Part shown: positions 1-6,680 of the stretch, in pieces
Position numbering within the stretch: position 1 is the first letter of the stretch
Layout: each line of letters begins with the position of its first letter
NCBI GenBank assembly: GCA_964426675.1
Contig: CAYRRM010000070.1
Coordinates: forward strand, 1 to 8,526
Source of the DNA: DYMC01 sp035406705
GTDB lineage: Bacteria > Verrucomicrobiota > Lentisphaeria > Victivallales > GWF2-50-93
Direction: 5' to 3'
DNA: 8,526 nt
Translations under genes and position numbers: made by a program
The notes under the pieces: model-generated
What the model was told of the DNA's origin: nothing
Databases searched by the model: none
The model's input: only the letters and a program-made list of their open reading frames with translations

Positions 1-1
1 C

Positions 2-3000
2 AAAGACTGCCGGCGCCAAGCAGAATCGCGATTAATAACAACAGCAGGACTTGATGCAGGAACAGATATAAATCTTCTTACAGCAGGACTTATAGATATA
101 GGAGATTCAATAACAACAAATAATGGAGATATAGTTTTAAGAGGTCTTGGTAATGTAACACAAAATGCAGGAAATATAGGCGCAGGAGATTCTGTTGATA
201 TATCAGGGAATAACATTGATTTAATAGATGTATCTGCAAATGGAAACATTGAAATTGATGGAACAGGAATAGTAGATATAAGCCAAAATGGATTGTATGC
301 GGATAGTGGATACATAGAAGTAGAAGCAGTTGGAGATATAACAGTAGGAGCAGATGTAAATGCAGGCGACTATGCGACAATAGCGAGTGCGAATGGTTCA
401 GTAATTCAGACATCCGGAACTATTTCAGGTACATATGTTGAAGTTTTAGCGGGTCAGAATGCAACCTTAATAGATGTGGTAGGAAATACAAATGGACCGA
501 GTGGATATGCGATAAAGGTGACAGCGGATGGAGTTGCTGATGTTGGAGGACTTGAAGCGACAGCAGTTTCTGACCTTAACATAGGGATAGACCCGACCAA
601 TGTGATAGTAAGTGGACCGATAACAGCAACAGGAAACATTGACATTACCGCCGACAACACCATCACAGTAGACGCTGATGTGACGGCAGATTCAGATTCG
701 GATAATGCTGGAACTGCCACGCTAATCGCAACAACTGGTTCCATCAACCAGTCAAATGGTCCGGTGATTAGTGGTGCCAATGTAAATCTTTTTGCAGGAG
801 ATAATCTGAGTCTGTATGAGGTGAACGCCGCAATAAATCTGTATGGAATTGCGGGGCAAAACATCATTCTTAATGGTGACCTTACTGCGGAGAACTTGAT
901 TAACCTTAATTCCTCAACTGGCTCAATCAGTCAGACCGGTGGAATAGTTACATCAGATTACCTCGTGATGAGCGCTGCAACAGGAATTGGTTCATTGTCT
1001 GTGCCAGTCCAGGCAAGTGTGAATTACCTTACCGCAACATCAACTGGCGGAGTAATTGCTGTTGATAATAGCCAAGCGTTGGTGGTGAATCTGGCAACCA
1101 ATCCTGGAAATCCAGTACAAATCACAGCCGACGGCATATTGACGATTGCCAATAACATCACTGGGTCTGATGTAACATTGGGAAGTACCTCTGCGAATAT
1201 CACGCAGACAGGTGGAGTTGTGACCAGCACCAATATTGCGACTCTGGATGCAGTGACAGGTATTACCCTGACGAGCGCAGAGCTAAACAAGGTAGATGCC
1301 AGTGTCAGTGGTACCGGCGACATCAGTATAGTAGAAGCTACAGACATTGAGATGACAGATGTAGATACAGTCAATGGAGATATAACAGTAACTACAACTA
1401 ATGGAACAATCACAGTTGTAGATGTCAATGCTGGAGGAACAGATGGTGATGTAATCCTGACAGCAAATGGAGCAACAAAAGACATAATAATAACAGGAGC
1501 AGGAATAACAGCGACAGATTATATAACATTAACAAGTGCGGATGAAGTAAGAGGTGGAATGATAACAGGTAACCTGCTGACAATAAATGCTGGTGGAGAA
1601 GTTGACATACAGACCACAGTGAATACTCTGGGTGTGACGACCAGCAATGACAACATTAAGGTAGTTGAAACAGACATACTTGCACTTAACGATATAAATG
1701 CAGGCACAGGTGATGTAGATATAACAGTCATTTCAGGCACACTGACAAGCAATACAGGCACAAAGATTACAGGAAACGACCTTGTAGTAGTAGGAGATGG
1801 TGCAGTAACAATTAATACAAATATTGACACAGTGGCAGCAAGTACAAACAATGCTGATATAACGATAACAGAAGACAATGGGCTTGCTCTTAATCTTGTT
1901 AATGCAGGAACTGGTAATGTGCAAATAGCACTTACAGCAGGAGCGATAACAGACAATAACGGGGTAGGATTAAATATTAAAGGAAATGAAGTTCAACTTT
2001 CATCTGTAGACGGCATTGGTTCAGGAGATGCTCTTGAGACCGAAGTGAATACATTGAAAAACATAGTAAATACTACAAATGGTTCTATAGAGATAGATGA
2101 TATTACAGGAGACCTTGCAATTGACACAGTTAACAATGGAGATAGATTAGTAAAGATAACTTCTGCTGGAGCGATAACTGATGGCAATACGGAAGGAAAT
2201 AACAATATAACAGCAGGAGAATTAACATTAAAGTCAGTAAGTGGAATAAATCTTGATACAACAATAACAAGTTTAACAGCAGAGGTAACAGGAGATGGAG
2301 ATATAGTTATAAGAGAAGTTGCAGCGGGTGGAGATATAATACTAACAAATGTAAAAACGAATGATGGAAGTATAACAATAAGTACAGGCAATGGAAGTAT
2401 AACAGCGACATATGTGGAAGCGAAAGACGAAGGGAATGATGAGCAGCATGATGTGATATTAACAGCAGGAGGAGCAGGCAATATAGTGATAGACCAGATG
2501 ATAGTCGATAACAATGCGATACTGACAGCCACAGGTGGTCAGATAGTAGACAATGGTGATGCAGGAATAGATGTTACAGCCATTGGATTGCAGGCAACAG
2601 CAGGAACAAACATTAATCTTGACACCAATGTAAACAATATAACCGCCAGTGCAGGAACCACAGTACAGATAGATGAGCAGGATTCTCTGACTGTGGCAGG
2701 TGCAGGAGTAGTTTCCACTGGTGGTGGTAATATTTTGATTACCGCCAACGACAGCATTGCGCTGGCAGCAAATGTAACCACGACAGGAGATATTACACTG
2801 AGAGCAGATGCAGACGCTGACCACAACGGTTCAATCACATGGAGTGCAGGCACAGTCAGTGGTAATGATCTGGTGATGAGCGCTGGCAGTGGTATTGGCA
2901 GTACCGGTAGTCCAATATCTACCGCAGTGGATACCCTGACAGCAACCAACAGCAACAGTGGTATTATCTGGGTGCAGGATACAAATGGCAACCTTGGCAT

Positions 3001-4699
3001 CTACACAGTGAATAATGGCGATAGACTGGTGCGGATTGAATCAGTCGGTGCCATTACAGACCTGAATGGCGGAACCAACAATATTACCAGCGGAGATCTT
3101 GTACTGGTGGCAGTTAACGGCATTAACCTTGATACTACTTCCTCCAGATTGAATGCCTATAACTCCACTTCCGGCAACGTTGACATTTACAACATCGGGA
3201 ATCTGGTGATAGATGACTTCGCGGGTGTAAGCGCCAACGGCTGGGGTGTGGAGAACCTGGGCAATACGGTGGTAATTGAAGCCACCAACAGCATCCTCAT
3301 CCCCGGCACTTCCGGAGACGGTGTTTATGGTGCTGGTGCGGTTACCCTGACGGCTGGTCATGATATCCGCGGTGGTTCTTCCGGCAACGACATCACCGCG
3401 GTGGAAGCCGATAGCGGCGGAGTTACTTTGACCGCTTACAATAATATTTACCTTGGCGAAAGCGGTTACGCTGATGTTTACGCGTACAACAGCGGTAATA
3501 TCGTCTTTAACGCCAACAACATCACGCTGGATAACTACACTTATGTGGAAGCAGAGAATGGGGATGTTACCTTCAATGCTGAGGGAAGTATCAGTGTAAT
3601 TACCAGAGTGCCAGATGAGGAAACGGCCATTTACGCAGATAATGGCAGTATTTATTTGTCTGCCGGCGGAAACATTGAGGTACTGGGCGGAAGTTATGTG
3701 GAAGCCGCTGGCGATATAGAGATGTACGCCGAGGATGGATATATAAAGATTTGTAATTCAGTTGTTGAAGCAGATGAGAATGTGTATTTAGATGCTGGAA
3801 CATATATAAATATCTGCGCTACATCTGAAGTTCTTGCAGGAGATAGTGCTTACCTTTATGCTTATGGAAATATTGAGGTTGGTTATGTTGAGGCAGGAAG
3901 TTATGTAGATATGAGGGCAGATGGGAAAATACTTGATAATAATGGTGGTGATATGAATATAGTGACACCTGACCTTGTAATGCTTGCAGGAAGTGGAATA
4001 GGAACAGAATTAGATCCGATTGAAACACAGGTATCTAACTTACAGGCAGGTGTATTAACGGGAGATATAAATATAGCAAATACAGGAGACCTTAACCTTG
4101 TTGATTTACTTGGATACCCTGACTTACCATTTGCTCTTGGTGCTGCTGATGGTAATATAAATGTATCAACAACTGAAGATTTGACAATATCAGGTCTTGT
4201 TGAAGCAACTGGTTCTGTATATCTCTATGCTCTTAATGGAGATATTATGAACAACAATGATGGAATAGATATAATTGCAGGAGATACAAGTGGACTTTAT
4301 GCAGGTGGATTAATTGGAATTGAGCCAGATAGTGAGCCATGGTATGACCCAATAGAAGTTATGATAGATGGAGATCTCTATGTTTATGCTGGTGAAATGT
4401 ATAACTATGTCTCAGTTGCAGTTGATGGAGAAGTAAGTCCAAGAGATATGTTGATAGTTAATCCTGATTGGGGAGTTCCACCTGGACTTATCATATTCAA
4501 TGGTGTGGTTCAGGGTGGTGGAGAGATAGATAGATGGTTCAGAGGTACTGGAAATGCAATACACTATATAGGAATTGAGCCATATATCTATGAAACACTT
4601 ATGCTTTACATAATTGACCCATCATTTTTTGAGCCAGCACCAAGTTACTGGGATTTAAACCAATACAAAAAAGCAATTGAAGGTCTTGTCCAGAAGTAA
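2..4699 (+). CDS. Giant filamentous-haemagglutinin-like beta-helix repeat exoprotein, 5' partial
   Basis: The frame is open from the left edge to TAA at 4697-4699, giving 1565 codons. TTG at 293 is only the first conventional start-like codon. There is no in-frame stop upstream of it, and the first in-frame ATG is at 968, so the true start is off the window. The protein is almost entirely short beta-strand repeats rich in Gly, Asn, Asp, Thr, Ile and Val (GDI, NGSI, GDV turns) with rungs of about 19-23 residues, as expected of a right-handed beta-helix of the FHA / two-partner-secretion adhesin type. GIG modules recur near 983, 2012, 2891 and 3995, and GINLDT-type modules near 2242 and 3119. 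Only two cysteines occur between 293 and the stop. The last ~130 residues leave the repeat pattern and end with no barrel, LPXTG, PEP-CTERM or membrane helix. The role is probably a secreted or surface adhesin or matrix protein. The N-terminal secretion domain cannot be seen. Base composition is mosaic (see findings). The fold class is fairly sure; the function is inferred. Confidence 0.85.
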   Translation, partial: KDCRRQAESRLITTAGLDAGTDINLLTAGLIDIGDSITTNNGDIVLRGLGNVTQNAGNIGAGDSVDISGNNIDLIDVSANGNIEIDGTGIVDISQNGLYADSGYIEVEAVGDITVGADVNAGDYATIASANGSVIQTSGTISGTYVEVLAGQNATLIDVVGNTNGPSGYAIKVTADGVADVGGLEATAVSDLNIGIDPTNVIVSGPITATGNIDITADNTITVDADVTADSDSDNAGTATLIATTGSINQSNGPVISGANVNLFAGDNLSLYEVNAAINLYGIAGQNIILNGDLTAENLINLNSSTGSISQTGGIVTSDYLVMSAATGIGSLSVPVQASVNYLTATSTGGVIAVDNSQALVVNLATNPGNPVQITADGILTIANNITGSDVTLGSTSANITQTGGVVTSTNIATLDAVTGITLTSAELNKVDASVSGTGDISIVEATDIEMTDVDTVNGDITVTTTNGTITVVDVNAGGTDGDVILTANGATKDIIITGAGITATDYITLTSADEVRGGMITGNLLTINAGGEVDIQTTVNTLGVTTSNDNIKVVETDILALNDINAGTGDVDITVISGTLTSNTGTKITGNDLVVVGDGAVTINTNIDTVAASTNNADITITEDNGLALNLVNAGTGNVQIALTAGAITDNNGVGLNIKGNEVQLSSVDGIGSGDALETEVNTLKNIVNTTNGSIEIDDITGDLAIDTVNNGDRLVKITSAGAITDGNTEGNNNITAGELTLKSVSGINLDTTITSLTAEVTGDGDIVIREVAAGGDIILTNVKTNDGSITISTGNGSITATYVEAKDEGNDEQHDVILTAGGAGNIVIDQMIVDNNAILTATGGQIVDNGDAGIDVTAIGLQATAGTNINLDTNVNNITASAGTTVQIDEQDSLTVAGAGVVSTGGGNILITANDSIALAANVTTTGDITLRADADADHNGSITWSAGTVSGNDLVMSAGSGIGSTGSPISTAVDTLTATNSNSGIIWVQDTNGNLGIYTVNNGDRLVRIESVGAITDLNGGTNNITSGDLVLVAVNGINLDTTSSRLNAYNSTSGNVDIYNIGNLVIDDFAGVSANGWGVENLGNTVVIEATNSILIPGTSGDGVYGAGAVTLTAGHDIRGGSSGNDITAVEADSGGVTLTAYNNIYLGESGYADVYAYNSGNIVFNANNITLDNYTYVEAENGDVTFNAEGSISVITRVPDEETAIYADNGSIYLSAGGNIEVLGGSYVEAAGDIEMYAEDGYIKICNSVVEADENVYLDAGTYINICATSEVLAGDSAYLYAYGNIEVGYVEAGSYVDMRADGKILDNNGGDMNIVTPDLVMLAGSGIGTELDPIETQVSNLQAGVLTGDINIANTGDLNLVDLLGYPDLPFALGAADGNINVSTTEDLTISGLVEATGSVYLYALNGDIMNNNDGIDIIAGDTSGLYAGGLIGIEPDSEPWYDPIEVMIDGDLYVYAGEMYNYVSVAVDGEVSPRDMLIVNPDWGVPPGLIIFNGVVQGGGEIDRWFRGTGNAIHYIGIEPYIYETLMLYIIDPSFFEPAPSYWDLNQYKKAIEGLVQK
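1982..2320 (+). repeat. FHA-like protein repeat, AT-rich copy (about 113 aa)
   Basis: This internal module runs from the GNEVQLSS strand through the GIG motif (2012), TVNNGDRLV, GAITD and GINLDTT to a GDIVIREV strand. It aligns along its length with 2861-3196. Over the 52-residue core starting at TVNNGDRLV about 35 positions are identical. Its codons are AT-biased: ATA, AGA, TTA and GTA dominate. Confidence 0.8.
2861..3196 (+). repeat. FHA-like protein repeat, GC-richer copy (about 112 aa)
   Basis: This is the paralogue of the module at 1982-2320 and has the same order of motifs: GNDLVMSA, GIG (2891), TVNNGDRLV, GAITD, GINLDTT, then a GNVDIYNI strand. It is written with ATT, CTG, GTG and ACC. 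Shorter relatives of the first half begin near 953 (SDYLVMSA, GIG at 983) and 3965 (TPDLVMLA, GIG at 3995), so at least four GIG modules are spaced about 880-1100 bases apart. Confidence 0.8.
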
Positions 4700-4705
4700 A
4701 ATTAT

Positions 4706-4739
4706 AAAGGGAGGGAGGTTAAAAACTCCCTCCCTTTTT
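4706..4739 (+). terminator. Rho-independent terminator of the giant exoprotein gene
   Basis: GGGAGGGAG (4709-4717) pairs perfectly with CTCCCTCCC (4726-4734). AAA (4706-4708) extends the stem against TTT (4735-4737), giving 12 bp around an 8-base A-rich loop. The T run ends at 4739. It lies 7 bases after the stop codon at 4699, so it ends transcription of the giant gene. Confidence 0.93.
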
Positions 4740-4742
4740 GGG

Positions 4743-4748
4743 TATAAT
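4743..4748 (+). promoter_or_regulatory. Candidate sigma-70 -10 box (TATAAT) for the downstream genes
   Basis: A perfect TATAAT consensus lies 3 bases after the terminator T run and about 50 bases before the first likely ATG (4798). No good -35 box is present: the best-spaced hexamers (TTAAAA at 4719, TAAAAA at 4720) fall inside the terminator loop. In such AT-rich DNA a chance match is possible. The position between a terminator and a new gene is the main support. Confidence 0.5.
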
Positions 4749-4797
4749 ATTTAAAAGGGGGGAGAAAGTTTAAATAAGTTGATTGGAAGAGTGGGAG

Positions 4798-5748
4798 ATG
4801 GAGAAGTATGTTTTAATAATAGATGAAACAAAAATAAGACCATCAAAAAAAGAGTTTAAAAGATTTTTAAAAATTTCAGAACAGCATTTAAATGTTTCTG
4901 ATTTTTCCCCTGAAGTAAGAGAAAATTTTGTAAATCTTTTTGATATTAGGGTTGAAGATATATCTGAAGGAGAAACTGCTTTAATTAAATTTGAGATTCG
5001 TGGGAATTACAGTAAATGGTCAAAGGTTTTTTATGATAATGATCAACAGAAATGGGTATTAAAACTTATGCCAGATTCAGGAGATGAATATGCAAAATTA
5101 ACACCAAGCACAACTCATCAAGGATGGACAACAGTTGAATTACAACTTAAAGATGGTGGTAAATATGATTTTGATGGAAAGGAAAATGGAATAATAGTTG
5201 ACCCATCAGGAGTTCAAAAGGTAGAAGGTGGAGGAGGTTGTTTTATTGCAACTGCCTGTTTTGGTAATTATAATCATCCAATAGTTAGAATTTTAAGAGA
5301 ATTTAGAGATAGGTTCTTACTTACAAATAAATTAGGAAAGGTTTTTGTAAGATGGTATTATTCACATTCACCAAGATATGCAGAAATAATAAGTCAGAGC
5401 AATATACTTAAATTTTTTGTAAGATTACTAATTATTCCATTTGTTATTTTTGCCTATCTTTGTATAAAAGGACTATTACTACCACTTATTCTTATTTGTC
5501 TTTCCTCAATTATTCTTAAAAAAAAGACACTTAAAAATATTTTGCCTATTTTAATTTTCTTTTTAATCTTTTCTTCAAGTTCATTTGCTCAGGATATAAA
5601 CATATTTAAAATAACCCCAGGTGAAAAATATACAATTTTAACTCCAACAAGGAATTTACTTGAAAAAGGGAAATCTCAAGTTGATTTTATTTATTCTTAT
5701 GCAAATGAAGTCCTGAAGGAGAAATTGGAGGAACTGAAAAAGATATAA
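4798..5748 (+). CDS. Choice-of-anchor-U-like / CFI-box-CTERM protein, read through into the next gene's signal peptide
   Basis: I chose ATG 4798 (316 aa). TTG 4783, just after an in-frame TGA, is possible, but GGAAGAG at 4785-4791 suits the ATG. Residues ~50-140 resemble a choice-of-anchor U region: the stretch from VELQLKDGG to GIIVDPSG matches the LTDGG..DADG..NGVIVDP pattern I know from that family. A Gly4 linker leads to CFIATACFG (C148 F149 I150), then basic FRDRFLL, YYSHSP and two hydrophobic segments (~204-239) ending in KKK (241-243). This is the full CFI-box-CTERM sorting tail, thought to hold exported proteins at the envelope. No N-terminal signal peptide or large ectodomain precedes it, so it may be a truncated remnant. 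Past KKK the frame continues into an obvious second signal peptide (~241-264, cleavage near SFA/QD) and the start of the barrel gene at ~5512, then ends out of frame. The native end of this protein was probably near residue 243. Confidence 0.75.
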   Translation: MEKYVLIIDETKIRPSKKEFKRFLKISEQHLNVSDFSPEVRENFVNLFDIRVEDISEGETALIKFEIRGNYSKWSKVFYDNDQQKWVLKLMPDSGDEYAKLTPSTTHQGWTTVELQLKDGGKYDFDGKENGIIVDPSGVQKVEGGGGCFIATACFGNYNHPIVRILREFRDRFLLTNKLGKVFVRWYYSHSPRYAEIISQSNILKFFVRLLIIPFVIFAYLCIKGLLLPLILICLSSIILKKKTLKNILPILIFFLIFSSSSFAQDINIFKITPGEKYTILTPTRNLLEKGKSQVDFIYSYANEVLKEKLEELKKI

Positions 5749-6371
5749 TTACATCATAAAATATATTACAACTTGGATTGATTGCAGGAATAACAGATAA
5801 ATTTAATGTTTCATTGTTAGTTCCATATCTTATAAAACAGGATGTACTTGAAGGACAAGATTATGATGATTCAGGACTTGGAGATATATATTTGATTGGA
5901 AAATATAAAATCTTTGATGGTGGAAAAGATGGTTTTGGATTTGTTATTATTCCATTTGTTGGTTTTGAGACAGGAAAAGAGGAAGCATTATTTGGTGCAG
6001 ATTCAATGGTATATGGTTTAAAATTTTCTATTGATAAATATTTAACAGATAACTTAATATGGGCTTTTAATCTCGGTTATTCACATCAAGACCCAGTATC
6101 TCTTGGACAGATAGAGATTAAAAATGCCTTTTTGTTTGGGATTTCTTTGGTTTATCTTATAAATGAGAAAATGGCAATAACAGGTGAAATAATAGGAAGA
6201 AGTGATGATAGGTTTTTTGTTGAGAATGAGAAGTATCCAATTGAGGGAATAATATCTTTTTCAAGGAAGTTTAATAATTTTCAGTTTTTAATAGGAGCAG
6301 GTGCAGGAATAAATGATGGATATGGAGCAAGTAGTTGGAGGGCATTTACAGGAATAAAGAGTATATTTTAA
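5512..6371 (+). pseudogene. Outer-membrane beta-barrel gene broken by a frameshift and a stop
   Basis: Beginning at about 5512 (ATT, no ATG/GTG/TTG in a suitable place) the frame encodes KKK, a hydrophobic core and SSSSFAQ, a typical Sec signal peptide. Next come ~40 residues ending in the strand QVDFIYSYANEVL. At about 5716 the homologous reading moves from frame 1 to frame 3. One extra A (AAG to AAAG) would join it to GEIGGTEKDIITS, then TAA at 5757-5759 interrupts, and the same frame resumes as NILQLGLIAGITDKF and runs to 6371. Repaired, the product would be ~286 aa, a sensible size for a 10-14 strand porin or transporter-type barrel. The start codon, the frame and one codon are all damaged, so this is decay or local sequence error. 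Confidence 0.65.
5778..6371 (+). CDS. Beta-barrel outer-membrane protein, C-terminal fragment as read
   Basis: This is the longest intact piece of the broken barrel gene. TTG 5778 is only the first conventional start-like codon; the frame is open from 5760 just after TAA 5757. Its 197 aa show alternating amphipathic strands with aromatic girdles. Examples are GITDKFNVSLLVPY, GLGDIYLIGKYKIF, FGFVIIPFVGFETG, NLIWAFNLGYSH, AFLFGISLVYLIN and FQFLIGAGAGIND. It ends TGIKSIF, with a C-terminal Phe as in many outer-membrane proteins recognised by BamA. The pattern resembles families annotated as transporter or MetA-pathway-of-phenol-degradation-like barrels. The substrate is unknown. It is unlikely to be made as a separate functional protein, since it lacks a signal peptide and a ribosome binding site. 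Confidence 0.6.
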   Translation: MIAGITDKFNVSLLVPYLIKQDVLEGQDYDDSGLGDIYLIGKYKIFDGGKDGFGFVIIPFVGFETGKEEALFGADSMVYGLKFSIDKYLTDNLIWAFNLGYSHQDPVSLGQIEIKNAFLFGISLVYLINEKMAITGEIIGRSDDRFFVENEKYPIEGIISFSRKFNNFQFLIGAGAGINDGYGASSWRAFTGIKSIF

Positions 6372-6391
6372 AGGATAAGAGATAGTTAAAA

Positions 6392-6680
6392 ATGATTACG
6401 ATTACAAAAAATGATTTAAAAAAGTTGGAAGATAGATTAACAAAGAAGATTGAGATGATGGTTACAAAAGGAGAGTTCAATAAGAAGATGGATGATTTAA
6501 TGACAACAATGGATGAAATAATGACAATTTTTTGAAACTTGGGCAGGAAAGAATATTTACAGTTGAATGGATTGAAGGGATAGAAGGTAAAGTTCCAAAA
6601 ATACAGAGGATATAGAAAAAAATAAAATAGAAATAAAGAAAATAAAAGAGAAAATAGGTATAGGAGAGGTGATTTATTAA
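6392..6680 (+). pseudogene. Small coiled-coil protein gene with two one-base frameshifts
   Basis: As read, ATG 6392 gives 47 aa and stops at TGA 6533-6535. The sense continues in frame 1 from 6535 (KLGQERIFTVEWIEGIEGKVPK) and again in frame 3 from about 6604 (TEDIEKNKIEIKKIKEKIGIGEVIY) to TAA 6678-6680. One extra T in the T6 run (6528-6533) and one extra A in the A5 run before 6602 restore a single 96-aa protein. It is Lys/Glu-rich with a heptad-like spread of Leu, Ile and Met (LKKLEDRLTKKIEMM, FNKKMDDLMTTMDEI), so it is predicted coiled coil. Small coiled-coil proteins with a similar WI..IE / EKIGI end are common in candidate-phylum genomes as far as I recall; their function is unknown. A weak AAGGATAAGAG ribosome site lies upstream. 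The end overlaps the next gene's likely start, which suggests translational coupling. Confidence 0.6.
6662..6672 (+). promoter_or_regulatory. Strong Shine-Dalgarno that places the protease start at ATT 6676
   Basis: AGGAGAGGTGA contains GAGGTGA, a near-full complement of the 16S 3' end. AGGAGAGG ends 6 bases before ATT 6676, an ideal spacing. No ATG, GTG, TTG or CTG occurs in the protease frame between the in-frame TGA at 6670-6672 and ATG 6748, which is 76 bases farther on and has no comparable site. Confidence 0.7.

Noticed and set aside
293..295. TTG 293 as the true start of the giant gene
   Set aside because: The frame is open for 97 more codons upstream with the same repeat style, and no ribosome binding site lies before 293.
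90..413. Minus-strand frame of Leu/His/Tyr-rich protein
   Set aside because: It is the shadow of ATA/GGA/GAT-type sense codons; the plus-strand frame is open through it to the window edge and matches the repeat protein.
454..2824. Several long open frames on the minus strand opposite the giant gene
   Set aside because: They mirror the repetitive, stop-poor composition of the sense gene, give low-complexity Val/Ser/Thr/Ile-rich translations with no recognisable domain, and the sense frame is continuous and coherent over the whole stretch.
120..5890. Frequent GGAGATATA and similar short words suggesting a regulatory or direct-repeat array
   Set aside because: They encode the recurrent Gly-Asp-Ile turn of the beta-helix in phase with the frame and are irregularly spaced, so this is protein-level repetition, not a CRISPR or iteron array.
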